Shown piece by piece: positions 9,260 to 17,907 of a DNA stretch of 64,000 nucleotides. Source of the stretch: Mucilaginibacter aquatilis (GTDB lineage: Bacteria > Bacteroidota > Bacteroidia > Sphingobacteriales > Sphingobacteriaceae). Where the stretch lies: NCBI RefSeq assembly GCF_009755275.1, contig NZ_WQLA01000003.1:558001-622000 (forward strand), read 5' to 3'. The number at the start of each line of letters is the position of its first letter. The stretch's first letter is position 1. The position numbers were made by a program, and so were the translations under genes. Below the pieces are notes generated by a model that did no database searches, was not told the origin of the DNA, and was given only the letters and a program-made list of their open reading frames with translations.

Positions 9260-10315
9260 TTAGAGGTCAATTTTAATTTCTGCAATAAAATAATCGGCTT
9301 GCTGCCTGATATTGAATGACTGATCGTTTCCATAGAGCAGTTCCAGCCTTTGCCTGATATTATCCAAACCGATACCGCTGGACAGTTCCTTCAAGCCTGA
9401 TTTCTTCCGGTTCCCTATATAGAAATTGAACCTGCCTTGTTTTAATGACAATTGGATATTCAATGGATTATCGGAGTCGTTAAGGTCGCCGTGTTTAAAG
9501 GCATTTTCAACTAATGTGATCAGCATCAAACGCGGAAACCGTGCCGAGTAATTATCCACGTCTATCATGCTTTTGATTCTTAATCCGTTATTGTAACGCA
9601 TCTGGTTCATCGCGATGACATTGTTCATATGATCGATCTCCTTCGATAAGGTCGCCTTCCCTTGCCCGTCCTCTTCAGGTTCCAAAGCATAACGCATTAC
9701 CTCTGATAGCAGGGCTACGGCATTCGCAACCTCCATATTTTCTTTTACACATTTCGTAAAGATCAAACTCAAAGAATTAAACAAAAAGTGCGGGTTGATC
9801 TGATACCTTATCGCAGCCAGTTCCGCACTTAGCTTTTGTTTCTCCAATTCGGACTCCCGGGCTTTTTTCTGTCTTAGCTCGACAGAAACCGCGATGGCTA
9901 TGGTAAAAAGCGTCATAAAGCAGGCAATGGCTAGCTCCCATATCAAAAACTCCTGAAGAGAAGTGTTCATCCGCCGGGCGATCGTCGGATCACCCAGGTG
10001 AAATTCCATTAAATATTCAACCGAGGTCAGCACAATAAAAAATAGCACCAACTTAAGAAGTAATGGCTTCCATTTATTTGAACGGACAAAAGGCAAAGCG
10101 ATCTGGTAGATCAGGATATAGTATATGACGCTTACCTTTAATATGCCGAAAGCAATACCTGGTATCCATTCACGCTTGTCACCGTACCGCTGATATACTG
10201 TTTCGGGACCTTCCAGCCAGGCAGCATAAAAGATCAATAACGCAAATACGCTATAGGTGGTCAGGATAAACCTGTACCGTCGCCAGAACATCATTAACCA
10301 AATCTTAGCGTCCAT
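9260..10315 (-). CDS. LytS/YehU-type sensor histidine kinase
   Basis: A 351-residue inner-membrane kinase. Four hydrophobic segments fill the first 150 residues, followed by a short coiled coil (KKARESELEKQKLSAELAAI) and the His_kinase box INPHFLFNSL, where the His is the phosphorylation site. The C-terminal ATPase part shows LVENAFKHG (N-box) and SSGIGLDNIRQRLELLYG (G-box). The stop codon is one base from the response regulator ATG, so both are made from one transcript. The signal sensed is unknown. Confidence 0.93.
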   Translation of the reverse strand: MDAKIWLMMFWRRYRFILTTYSVFALLIFYAAWLEGPETVYQRYGDKREWIPGIAFGILKVSVIYYILIYQIALPFVRSNKWKPLLLKLVLFFIVLTSVEYLMEFHLGDPTIARRMNTSLQEFLIWELAIACFMTLFTIAIAVSVELRQKKARESELEKQKLSAELAAIRYQINPHFLFNSLSLIFTKCVKENMEVANAVALLSEVMRYALEPEEDGQGKATLSKEIDHMNNVIAMNQMRYNNGLRIKSMIDVDNYSARFPRLMLITLVENAFKHGDLNDSDNPLNIQLSLKQGRFNFYIGNRKKSGLKELSSGIGLDNIRQRLELLYGNDQSFNIRQQADYFIAEIKIDL

Positions 10316-10729
10316 TACCGGATCTTTTTATTGATAAATAGTACAGCAGGTATATAAAACATTCAATCTTAATGCCTTAGCAAGCTCCAGCATTGACAGC
10401 GCCAGCGTTTCAAAGATAGTGCAGGCGATATTTCAGGATCACGATTTTGAACCAATTGGCATTTAACCTGCACCAAAAGCATTTCCTGAACGACAAACGC
10501 AAAAATCAACAGGTCAATTCAATAAATCTCATTGGGCCACTGATCAAGCGCATTCGCATTAAAAAACTGTTGGTATCAGCAATAGCCGTGTTGGTTCAAC
10601 AAATTCAGGCGGCGTACCTGCCGCCGATATTTTTGTATCAGGCCGGCCAATCAGATCCGGGTAATTCAACTGATCTAGACGAATCATCAAATGAAAATTA
10701 TTTCGAAAATTCAAACACCAAGTTGCGAT
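10316..10729. other. Intergenic region between kinase and carboxylesterase genes
   Basis: About 410 bases between divergent genes. An open frame from a TTG at 10447 runs through it and into the esterase gene in another frame, but its product has no recognisable features and I do not call it. I see no repeat, RNA gene or clear operator; the promoters of both neighbours must lie here. Confidence 0.4.
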
Positions 10730-12316
10730 ATGAGCACCCTACAGATCTTTGGACTGTGCATATTCATCCTTTTTTCAATTAGCTGTACTTCCAATAATAT
10801 GAATAATAACAAACCCGAAGTCCAGACCATGAATGGCATCGTACGTGGTATCGCCACTAACAGCTATATGATCTTTCAGGGAATTCCATATGCCAAACCA
10901 CCTGTGGGTGAACTCAGGTGGAAGAGTCCACAACCCGTTGGTAACTGGTCAGGCGTCAAGGAAACTGTTATGCCTGCAGCAAAGTGCATGCAACTGGCGG
11001 GCGGACCTGGTTCCAAAATCGTTGGTAGCGAGGATTGTTTATACTTAAACGTCACCAAACCTGCCAGCGCAAGCCGTATGTCTTTAAGGCCGGTTATTGT
11101 CGAGTTACATGGCGGCGGCTTCCATAGCGGGGCCGGCGCGGAAATGGATGGCAGACGCCTGGCGGTGCTGGGAGATGTAGTGGTTGTAACGATCAATTAC
11201 CGGTTAGGCGTCTTCGGTTATTTCGGCTATCCCGGACTGGAAGGCTCAGGGAGCTTTGCGCTTCAAGACCAGGTGGCGGCGTTAAAATGGGTTCACGACA
11301 ATATCAGCGCCTTCGGTGGCAATCCCCGTAATGTTACCCTTATGGGGCAGTCATCCGGTGCGTACAGTACCGGTGCATTGCTTACCTCTCCCCTAGTCAA
11401 GGGGCTCGTACACAAAGCTATTCTGCAAAGCGGGTCGCCCATGATGAGCGCACCATTCGGAACAATGGTAGATGGCCTGGCGGTGCCGTCTGTCTATATA
11501 TCTCAACAAGAAAGCGAGCAGTACGGGAACTTTATGGTTTCAACGGCTAAACTGGGCTGCGAAAAAGCAGCTGATCCATTAGCCTGCCTGAGAAACTTGC
11601 CTGCTGCAAAGCTTATGCCCATTCATCAAGCCATGATCGTACCAGCCTACGGTGGTGCTTTGCTGCCCAAAAACCCTGTAAAGGCTATTCAAGATGGCAC
11701 ATTTAACCGGATCCCGGTCATCATTGGTAACACGCACGATGAAGAACTCGGAAAAGCAGGTGAGCCGTTGGACGAAAAAGAATTTGACGAACGACTTAAG
11801 AAGGCTTTTGCCGCTGATGCGAGCAAAGTTAAAGAACGCTACTCCATAAAACGATATCAGAGCTTTGCCATGGCCTGGAGCGCCATAGTGACCGACCGTG
11901 TCTGGATATGGCCATCGCATGTCGCGGCCGCTAAAATAGCACCATTAGCACGTGTCTATCAGTATGAATTTAACGATCCGACCCCGCCACAGATCCTGGC
12001 CAAGGCATTTGGTGTAAAAGCGAATCTGAAAGGAGCATTCCATGGCGCTGACGTTATCTATGCTTTCCCATCCGGTGGACTTCTAAATAAGGAACAGACC
12101 CTGTTATCTGATGATATGATCAAATACTTTTCAACTTTTGCGCGCAGCGGAAATCCCAATACCGGTGGTTTGCCAGAATGGAAGCCAAGTGTAAAAGGTG
12201 ATCATCAAACGCTATTGTTCAGCCCGGGCAAGAACGGTATTAAATCAGTTGATTACGTCAAAGAACATAACTTAGACCTATGGGATGCTATCGCATTGAA
12301 ATCAAAAAGAATATAA
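10730..12316 (+). CDS. Type-B carboxylesterase lipoprotein
   Basis: About 528 residues from ATG 10730. This start gives a lipoprotein signal (TLQIFGLCIFILFSISC) with a lipobox Cys at about residue 20; the upstream in-frame ATG at 10691 would put 13 extra residues ahead of it. The alpha/beta-hydrolase catalytic set is visible: nucleophile Ser208 in GQSSGA, an acidic cluster at about 337-339 (NTHDEE), and His438 in GAFHGADV. The oxyanion-hole strand VIVELHGGGFHSGAG is typical of the family. It hydrolyses carboxylic esters, probably at the periplasmic face of the outer or inner membrane. Substrate unknown. Confidence 0.9.
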   Translation: MSTLQIFGLCIFILFSISCTSNNMNNNKPEVQTMNGIVRGIATNSYMIFQGIPYAKPPVGELRWKSPQPVGNWSGVKETVMPAAKCMQLAGGPGSKIVGSEDCLYLNVTKPASASRMSLRPVIVELHGGGFHSGAGAEMDGRRLAVLGDVVVVTINYRLGVFGYFGYPGLEGSGSFALQDQVAALKWVHDNISAFGGNPRNVTLMGQSSGAYSTGALLTSPLVKGLVHKAILQSGSPMMSAPFGTMVDGLAVPSVYISQQESEQYGNFMVSTAKLGCEKAADPLACLRNLPAAKLMPIHQAMIVPAYGGALLPKNPVKAIQDGTFNRIPVIIGNTHDEELGKAGEPLDEKEFDERLKKAFAADASKVKERYSIKRYQSFAMAWSAIVTDRVWIWPSHVAAAKIAPLARVYQYEFNDPTPPQILAKAFGVKANLKGAFHGADVIYAFPSGGLLNKEQTLLSDDMIKYFSTFARSGNPNTGGLPEWKPSVKGDHQTLLFSPGKNGIKSVDYVKEHNLDLWDAIALKSKRI

Positions 12317-12335
12317 CGGTTCAATCAACCACAAA

Positions 12336-13148
12336 TCAAGGTTGCAGTTTTCCTGTAAAAAGTTTTAATTCTTTTTGCAAGTGGCTCGTATCATAATATC
12401 CATGTTGAATGGCTGTTGCGAACAAGCTATTGCCATCATGCGAATTGTTCAGATGGAGATAAGCATGCATGAATCTTTGCAGCCTGATATATTCTTTAGG
12501 AGTTAACCCGATATAATTCTTAAAATTTCTTTCTAACCACTTGTAATTGACCCTGGTTTTTTTTGAAAGGTGATCCACACTCACCTGACCTTTATATAAC
12601 ATAACAATGCCTAAAACATCTTCTAATATCTTATTCGGTATGGTGATCGCATTAAGCTTCTGCATAAAACCCTCGATAGCTTCCAGTTTCTGGTTGGTTG
12701 AGGATCCACCTTCTACGGCCTTCAATAATTGCGCTCCACGCGTGCCCAAAGATGCTGCCAGGCTCCAAACCGGTTGCTTTCTCAAGGTGGCGGGAGTTAC
12801 TCCGAATGCCTGATAAAATAAAACAGGATTGAATCTTATGATCAGCAAACTGTCTGTTTCAGCTAATTCATCAAAATATACTTCTTCCAAATATTGACTA
12901 GTTAGCCAGGCTGAGTGAATCGTGTAAGATCGATCCTTCTGCGAAACTTTAATGTAACTGTTTGAACTATCAAAGAATGCGATCGTAGGCGTACCATCAT
13001 TAAAAGCCAGTCTGTTTTTGTTAAAATCCGTAGCGGTTATCCTGTAAGAATTCTCGATAAACAGCGCTTTGTGAGCCTTGCCAAGACTGTTCTTCACCTC
13101 ACCTAAATGAGACTGTTTTAAGATATGATGAAATAATTCTATTGGCAT
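12336..13148 (-). CDS. AraC-family regulator
   Basis: A 270-residue regulator. The N-terminal half resembles the beta-rich sensor region of Bacteroidota AraC proteins (GTPTIAFFDSSNSYIKVSQ). The C-terminal HTH pair is clear: VSVDHLSKKTRVNYKWLERNFKNYIGLTPKEY and FATAIQHGYYDTSHLQKELKLFTGKL. It is convergent with the esterase (20 bases between stops) and divergent from the peptide deformylase gene. Confidence 0.85.
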   Translation of the reverse strand: MPIELFHHILKQSHLGEVKNSLGKAHKALFIENSYRITATDFNKNRLAFNDGTPTIAFFDSSNSYIKVSQKDRSYTIHSAWLTSQYLEEVYFDELAETDSLLIIRFNPVLFYQAFGVTPATLRKQPVWSLAASLGTRGAQLLKAVEGGSSTNQKLEAIEGFMQKLNAITIPNKILEDVLGIVMLYKGQVSVDHLSKKTRVNYKWLERNFKNYIGLTPKEYIRLQRFMHAYLHLNNSHDGNSLFATAIQHGYYDTSHLQKELKLFTGKLQP

Positions 13149-13252
13149 AACACAAAGTTATCGGAAATAATATGTCTTAGATGGATAATTAATGTCTAAT
13201 TTTTACCATAACACCCTCATACAGAACCTGAGATTTGTATAAAATAATACTT

Positions 13253-13831
13253 ATGATTTTACCTATTATGGCCTATGGTTCACCTGTTCTGCGACAAGAG
13301 AGCGTGGACCTTCAACCAGATTATCCAGAAGTTGATCAACTGATCGCAAATATGTGGGATACCATGTATAACGCAACAGGTTGCGGATTAGCTGCACCTC
13401 AAGTGAATCATCCTATCAACCTTTTCATCGTCGATAGCCAACCTACCTATGACGCCATGACCGCGGAAGATAAGGCATTGTACTACGATGGTGACCAGGG
13501 TGTTAAGGAGCTCTTCATCAACCCGCACATCACCTATTTTCCGGACCGGTACTGGTCAGATGATGAAGGATGTTTGAGCATTCCAGGTTTGGTCGGCTCG
13601 GTTAAAAGGCCTTGGCAAATCGCAATAGCCTATCAAGACGAAAATTTCGTATCAAAAAATGCAATTTTCAGCGGAATGACAGCCAGGATGATACAACATG
13701 AGTATGATCACCTGAGAGGCAAACTCTATTTGGAACACTTGAGCCCACTGAGCAAGCAACTGATGAACCGGAAATTGAGCAAGATCTTAAACGGAAAATA
13801 TGCTAGCAAATACCCATTAAAGTATGTGTAA
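13253..13831 (+). CDS. def: Peptide deformylase
   Basis: About 192 residues from the ATG at 13253; the family usually starts with MILPI followed by a YGxPVLR motif, and this one reads MILPIMAYGSPVLR. All three metal/catalytic motifs are present: GCGLAAPQ, EGCLSIPG (Cys metal ligand) and HEYDHLRG (two His ligands and the catalytic Glu). It removes the N-formyl group from new proteins. The insert around YDAMTAEDKALYYDGDQG is common in Bacteroidota deformylases. This is probably a second copy alongside a housekeeping one, given the accessory setting; that is inference. Confidence 0.93.
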   Translation: MILPIMAYGSPVLRQESVDLQPDYPEVDQLIANMWDTMYNATGCGLAAPQVNHPINLFIVDSQPTYDAMTAEDKALYYDGDQGVKELFINPHITYFPDRYWSDDEGCLSIPGLVGSVKRPWQIAIAYQDENFVSKNAIFSGMTARMIQHEYDHLRGKLYLEHLSPLSKQLMNRKLSKILNGKYASKYPLKYV

Positions 13832-14002
13832 ACGCACGAGCGAATATTCGAACATCAGTTCATTCGCGATTTCAGACGATAACCTGTAGCATACTATCGA
13901 TAAGACTATATTGATTGAGTAAGCCTGAGATCAGCAAGCATTTATCATTACAGACATCAGCAAGTTAACACCTAACCATATCACTACTGTTCATGTTGAC
14001 CA

Positions 14003-14614
14003 ATGGTTAAAGATAAGGATCAGACCAAGCGCCGGCTGATAGAAGCCGTTGGTGAACTATTAAAAAATGAAGGCTATAAAAGTTTAGGTGTTAACCGGAT
14101 CGCAAGGCAGGCCGGGGTCAGTAAAAAACTGATCTACCGCTATTTCGGCAATGTCGATCACCTGATCGAGGCTTATGTGGTTGAGAACGATTACTGGCTA
14201 ACATTCTCCAAGTCGTTTAAGCAACTCGAAGCTGAAAGCGATACTTTGCAGGTCAAACAATTTATTACCGATCTGTTGCAAAACCAATTCAAATACTTCC
14301 TTAAGGAGGATGAAATGCAACGGCTCATCCTATGGGAAATCTCCGGCAACAGTGAACTGATGAAAAGCATTCACCGCGCCCGGGAAGCAAAAGCACAATT
14401 GCTGCTTGACATAACAGAGGCGCGCTTCCAAAACAAAAATGTCAACTTCAGAGCCCTTGCCGCGCTATTGGTCGGCGGCATCTATTATACCATTCTCCAC
14501 GCCAACTCCAATGGCAGTATCTTTTGTGATATAGACATCCATTCCTCAGAGGGACAAAACGAGATCTTAAAAACTATTGAGAGGGTAATTGACTGGGCTT
14601 CTCTGGAAACGTAG
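14003..14614 (+). CDS. TetR-family transcriptional repressor
   Basis: A 203-residue regulator. Residues about 10-55 form the TetR DNA-binding domain (RRLIEAVGELLKNEGYKSLGVNRIARQAGVSKKLIYRYFGNVDHLIEAY). The C-terminal part is helical and of the usual length, without a recognisable ligand pocket signature. No efflux pump or enzyme lies next to it on the same strand, so the target is not evident. Confidence 0.9.
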   Translation: MVKDKDQTKRRLIEAVGELLKNEGYKSLGVNRIARQAGVSKKLIYRYFGNVDHLIEAYVVENDYWLTFSKSFKQLEAESDTLQVKQFITDLLQNQFKYFLKEDEMQRLILWEISGNSELMKSIHRAREAKAQLLLDITEARFQNKNVNFRALAALLVGGIYYTILHANSNGSIFCDIDIHSSEGQNEILKTIERVIDWASLET

Positions 14615-14683
14615 ATTATTTGGTTTTCCGGTCTTTCCTTAGCCCGATCGCTGTCCGGCAGCGAGCTGGTTTAGCTCTTTAGT

Positions 14684-14857
14684 CTAAAGTGGCGCTCCTC
14701 CTTCCCTGTTCTCAAAAACTATCGCGACAATAGCCAACAGCAGAAAAATGATAGTTAAGCCAGATGGGCAGTCCAATTCATACCGGAGCTCACCCCGCCA
14801 CAAGTGCATGGCAAATGCGGACAAACTCCGGCGACGGCTAAGCCTAAAGAGATTCAT
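14684..14857 (-). CDS. Possible small membrane protein or gene remnant (57 aa)
   Basis: An open frame of 57 residues: basic N-terminus (NLFRLSRRRSLSAFAMHLW), then one strongly hydrophobic segment (LTIIFLLLAIVAIVF), then a short charged tail. It is on the same strand as the Crp-like gene and begins 30 bases after that gene's stop. It may be a real single-span protein or the tail of a decayed gene. I recognise no family. Confidence 0.35.
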   Translation of the reverse strand: MNLFRLSRRRSLSAFAMHLWRGELRYELDCPSGLTIIFLLLAIVAIVFENREGGAPL

Positions 14858-14887
14858 TATTTGTGATGACCAAAGACAAGGTTTTCA

Positions 14888-15457
14888 TCACAGGTCACGC
14901 GCCATCAAACGGCTCAGGTTTTCCCGGGTCATATTGAGATAGGTGGCAATGAGGCGCACTGAGGTCTTGCGGAAGAGATCCGGCTGCAATTTGCGCGTTT
15001 GAAGGTAGCGCTCTTCTGCTGACCAGGTCATGAGGCGTTTACGGAACCGTTCCAGATGCTCATGCCGCCGAACGAAAATGTCTTTTAGTTTTATGGCTTG
15101 CGGATAGTCTTGCAGCATACTATGAAGGTCTGTATAGCGCAGTGAGATCAATACCGAACGGTCCAGGGCCTCCAGATAACGGTCAGTGCTTTCCTGCCAG
15201 TAACCTTCATAGGAAAAGATAAGGTCGCCGGCATCATAGAAAGCCAGTGTGTGTTCCTTGCCGGTGTGATCGAAGTAGTAAGCGCGACAGAAACCCTGAG
15301 ACAGGAACCAGAGCCTTGTTTCCGGCTGACCGGCTGCATGAATCACCTGGTGTGGCTGATAGATCTCTTCATGGCAAGCCTGTTCAAGCTTACCCGCCAA
15401 TGGCGCCGGCAAAGTGATCAAATTGTTCAGGTAAGCAATGAAAAAAGCAACACTCAT
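14888..15457 (-). CDS. Crp/Fnr-family cyclic-nucleotide-binding-like regulator
   Basis: About 189 residues from the ATG at 15457; an upstream ATG at 15511 in the same frame would run the coding region into the dyad described at 15502-15569, so the shorter start is preferred. Residues about 25-125 are the cNMP-binding jelly roll (PHQVIHAAGQPETRLWFLSQGFCRAYY, EHTLAFYDAGDLIFSYEGY). The C-terminus has a short helix-turn-helix (VRLIATYLNMTRENLSRLMA). It is divergent from rteC and may regulate it and the conjugation genes. Confidence 0.85.
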   Translation of the reverse strand: MSVAFFIAYLNNLITLPAPLAGKLEQACHEEIYQPHQVIHAAGQPETRLWFLSQGFCRAYYFDHTGKEHTLAFYDAGDLIFSYEGYWQESTDRYLEALDRSVLISLRYTDLHSMLQDYPQAIKLKDIFVRRHEHLERFRKRLMTWSAEERYLQTRKLQPDLFRKTSVRLIATYLNMTRENLSRLMARDL

Positions 15458-15501
15458 CTCTCCGGCATTTGTGCTAAAGTTCGTGTATAAGATGCGGCCA
15501 G

Positions 15502-15569
15502 GTGGTGACATCCTCCTCCGGAGATGTAAAAAGTTAACTTTTTGTTAAATAATCGTAGCGTGTCACCAC
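15502..15569. promoter_or_regulatory. Concentric 68-bp dyad between crp-like gene and rteC
   Basis: Outer arms GTGGTGACA (15502-15510) and TGTCACCAC (15561-15569) are perfect inverted repeats, and an inner perfect 16-bp palindrome AAAAAGTTAACTTTTT sits at 15528-15543. Both have the same centre (15535.5). The dyad lies in the divergent promoter region, so it is a good candidate operator for the Crp-like protein or RteC. No binding data can be read from the sequence. Confidence 0.6.
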
Positions 15570-15615
15570 TTTAAGGAATTTTGAGGGATAAGTTTAAGGG
15601 TTAGATCTTATTACG

Positions 15616-16467
15616 ATGATACAACCTTTGAACACATTTACAGACCGACTTTACGCCGCGATGGAACGGCAACTTACGCACGCACAATTGGATCATGCAT
15701 CTGTTCTGGAGCAGATCAAGGCGTCGATCCTGATCTGCAAGAAAGCGATGAGCAAACTGAAGAATTATATTGCTGCCTACCAAATGACCGCGCAGGAAGA
15801 GATCACCTTTTTCAAACACATCAAACCGCAGTTTTACAGCAAATACATTTATTATGTCAATATGTACAATTACCTGATGCAGAAGCCCACCGGTGGTGAA
15901 AGTATCCAGGAGGATTACATCCGGGCCAACCTGTTCGAGCTCAAAGCCTTTTTTGACCATAACCGGGCATTTTACAGCTATTACCGTTCAGGCATGATCC
16001 AAATGGACGAAGTCTATTTCACCCGGGGCGGCTTTGACGTCTTTGCAGAACTGGAAGATTTTGAGGAAGATGAGCAATACAGTACCAGCCATGATTACAA
16101 ACTATCCAAGATCATCGCCAATGAAAAGTTCCAGGATTTTTTGAACCTGGAGCTGGCTAAAACCGGAAATGAGGACATCGTAGCGCTGAACGGCCAAAAG
16201 ATATTTCCCTTCAACCATCCACAATGGACGGCGAGTCAGACCGATGCTGCCGAATTACTTTATGCTTTGCAGACGGCCTGCGCCATTAACAACGGCAATA
16301 TCGAGATCAACGAACTGGTGGGCATTTGGGAATTCATCTTTCAGATGGAGATCAACGAGCCGTATCACAAACTGCTGGATATCACCAAGCGAAAAAAAGA
16401 GGTATTTGTTTTTTTGAACCGACTAACCAATAGCTTCCAAAATTTTATTCTCGAAAAACTGGAATAG
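15616..16467 (+). CDS. rteC: RteC-family regulator of ICE excision/transfer
   Basis: A 283-residue protein that matches RteC across its length: N-terminal helices (LEQIKASILICKKAMSKLKNYI), the middle FFKHIKPQFYSKYIYYVNMYNYL region and the C-terminal winged-helix-like part (ALQTACAINNGNIEINELVGIWEFIFQMEI, KRKKEVFVFLNRLTNSFQNFI). In CTnDOT, RteC activates the excision operon. Here it lies ahead of the tra operon and downstream of a strong dyad, so it probably links excision and transfer of this element. No rteA/rteB pair is seen in the window. Confidence 0.9.
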   Translation: MIQPLNTFTDRLYAAMERQLTHAQLDHASVLEQIKASILICKKAMSKLKNYIAAYQMTAQEEITFFKHIKPQFYSKYIYYVNMYNYLMQKPTGGESIQEDYIRANLFELKAFFDHNRAFYSYYRSGMIQMDEVYFTRGGFDVFAELEDFEEDEQYSTSHDYKLSKIIANEKFQDFLNLELAKTGNEDIVALNGQKIFPFNHPQWTASQTDAAELLYALQTACAINNGNIEINELVGIWEFIFQMEINEPYHKLLDITKRKKEVFVFLNRLTNSFQNFILEKLE

Positions 16468-16672
16468 CGGCCCGGTACTTATGGGCGCTAAATGACTTGA
16501 GATCTATCAATTAAGTGGTTCTGTAAGACGTATAAAAAGAGTTTTATCGTCAAATCTATGATCGATGTGCACTTACACATTTAGGCAGAGCGTCTTAAAG
16601 CCGGTACCCATAAAAAATCCTGCCAGAATTTATTTTGATTCTTAATCGATGCATTTCTGTCCCTATTTGATG

Positions 16673-16714
16673 AATAAGCGCACCACCCGTTGACAGGTGG
16701 TGCCTTATTTTTTT
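16673..16714 (+). terminator. Rho-independent terminator ahead of the tra operon
   Basis: A stem of GCACCACC/GGTGGTGC extended by AATAAG/CTTATT with one bulged C, followed by a run of seven T. It lies 205 bases after rteC and 62 bases before the first tra gene. It may end rteC transcripts or act as an attenuator in the tra leader. Confidence 0.75.
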
Positions 16715-16775
16715 AGGAGCCAGCCACCTTTGTTCTGCCCGGCAGCATGGAGCTCCGGGATCAAATACAAAGAAG

Positions 16776-17279
16776 ATGCTCAATACGATATCCTGGCAGC
16801 AATACGTTTCTGCTGTCCTCCTCGTCACCGCAGCCTGGTACGCTTATGTAGCCTTACATTACTACCGCGCCGAGCTTTCGGCCTTCCTGAAGATCAAACC
16901 GGCTTCCAGGCAGCTCGTGCCACCTGTGGCCAACCATTTGACAGATGTGATCGGCGCTATAAAACCTGACCCGGATACCGGGCTTAGCGATCCCGGCGAC
17001 CTCATTTTTGCAGACAGCCAAAGCGATGACATCAGTGACCTGACGTTGCCCAAAGGGCCGTCAGATGAACTGCTTGGATCGGCATTAACCCTGATCGAAG
17101 CTTACCGGGACAATAACGATAAAGCCGGTTTCCTGTCCATGCTGAAGCTACTGGTGGAACAATATGAACCGCTCAGCGACGAGATACACCTGCCCGCCGT
17201 TATCGCCGCGCTCCAACCTATTGCTCAAGCAGATCTGCCGTTCGGTATCGACGATACGGAATGGCCATTAACCTTTTAA
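16776..17279 (+). CDS. Conjugation-module protein upstream of traE (TraD position)
   Basis: A 167-residue protein with one N-terminal membrane span (YVSAVLLVTAAWYAYVALHYY) and an acidic soluble part, including helix-rich residues 100-150 (SALTLIEAYRDNNDKAGFLSMLKLLVEQY). It is the first gene of the tra operon, 14 bases before traE, the position of TraD in Bacteroidota ICEs. I assign the position, not a reaction. Confidence 0.65.
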   Translation: MLNTISWQQYVSAVLLVTAAWYAYVALHYYRAELSAFLKIKPASRQLVPPVANHLTDVIGAIKPDPDTGLSDPGDLIFADSQSDDISDLTLPKGPSDELLGSALTLIEAYRDNNDKAGFLSMLKLLVEQYEPLSDEIHLPAVIAALQPIAQADLPFGIDDTEWPLTF

Positions 17280-17293
17280 TCCCTATAAAGCTC

Positions 17294-17590
17294 ATGAAAA
17301 AGAGAATTCAAACCCTTACGGCGGCCTTGCTGCTGTGCACAGCGGCAATGGCCCAGGACGGCAATGCCGGTATTACGGAGGCGACCAATCAGGTCAAAAG
17401 TTATTTCGACACCGGTACCAATCTCATGTATGCGATCGGCGCCGTGGTCGGTCTGGTCGGTGCGATCAAAGTTTACAAGAAATGGAACGATGGTGAACAC
17501 GATACCGGTAAGGTGGCTTCCAGTTGGTTCGGCTCCTGCATCTTCCTGGTGGTGGTGGCTACTGTGCTCAAATCATTCTTTGGCGTTTAA
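17294..17590 (+). CDS. traE: Conjugation protein TraE (DUF4134)
   Basis: A 98-residue membrane protein from ATG 17294, which opens a signal-like segment (MKKRIQTLTAALLLCTAAMAQ). Two spans follow: LMYAIGAVVGLVGAIKVYKKW and ASSWFGSCIFLVVVATVLKSFFGV. The NAGITEATNQVKSYFDTGT sequence is typical of DUF4134. These proteins resemble VirB2-type pilin components of the type IV secretion channel. traF starts 11 bases downstream. Confidence 0.9.
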   Translation: MKKRIQTLTAALLLCTAAMAQDGNAGITEATNQVKSYFDTGTNLMYAIGAVVGLVGAIKVYKKWNDGEHDTGKVASSWFGSCIFLVVVATVLKSFFGV

Positions 17591-17601
17591 TCACCCGCTT
17601 T

Positions 17602-17907
17602 ATGTATCGTATCAATAAAGGTATCAACCGTCCGATCGAATTCAAAGGACTTAAAGCACAATACATCGGCTACCTGGGCGGCGGGCTGGTCCTCCTGCTC
17701 ATCCTGTTCGCGGTGCTTTATCTCATTGGCACGCCGGTACTCTTGTGTGTGCTATTGATCGCCGGAGCAGGCAGCGCCTTGTTCTACCAGGTTTTCGCGA
17801 TGAGTCACCGCTACGGTGCGCACGGCCTGATGAAAAGGAACGCCAAACGCTATTTACCCAAATACCTCAAGTTCAAAACCAGAAAGATATTTTATGAAAA
17901 GCGCTGA
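17602..17907 (+). CDS. traF: Conjugation protein TraF (DUF4133)
   Basis: A 101-residue protein from ATG 17602. MYRINKGINRPIEFKGLKAQYI is the DUF4133 signature, followed by two close membrane spans (LGGGLVLLLILFAVLYLIGT and VLLCVLLIAGAGSALFYQVF) and a basic tail. It is a VirB3-like inner-membrane part of the transfer channel. The gene overlaps traG by 14 bases. Confidence 0.9.
   Translation: MYRINKGINRPIEFKGLKAQYIGYLGGGLVLLLILFAVLYLIGTPVLLCVLLIAGAGSALFYQVFAMSHRYGAHGLMKRNAKRYLPKYLKFKTRKIFYEKR

Noticed and set aside
10447..10782. TTG-started frame of 111 codons ahead of the carboxylesterase
   Set aside because: It overlaps the lipoprotein signal of the esterase in another frame, has no family features and no plausible start.
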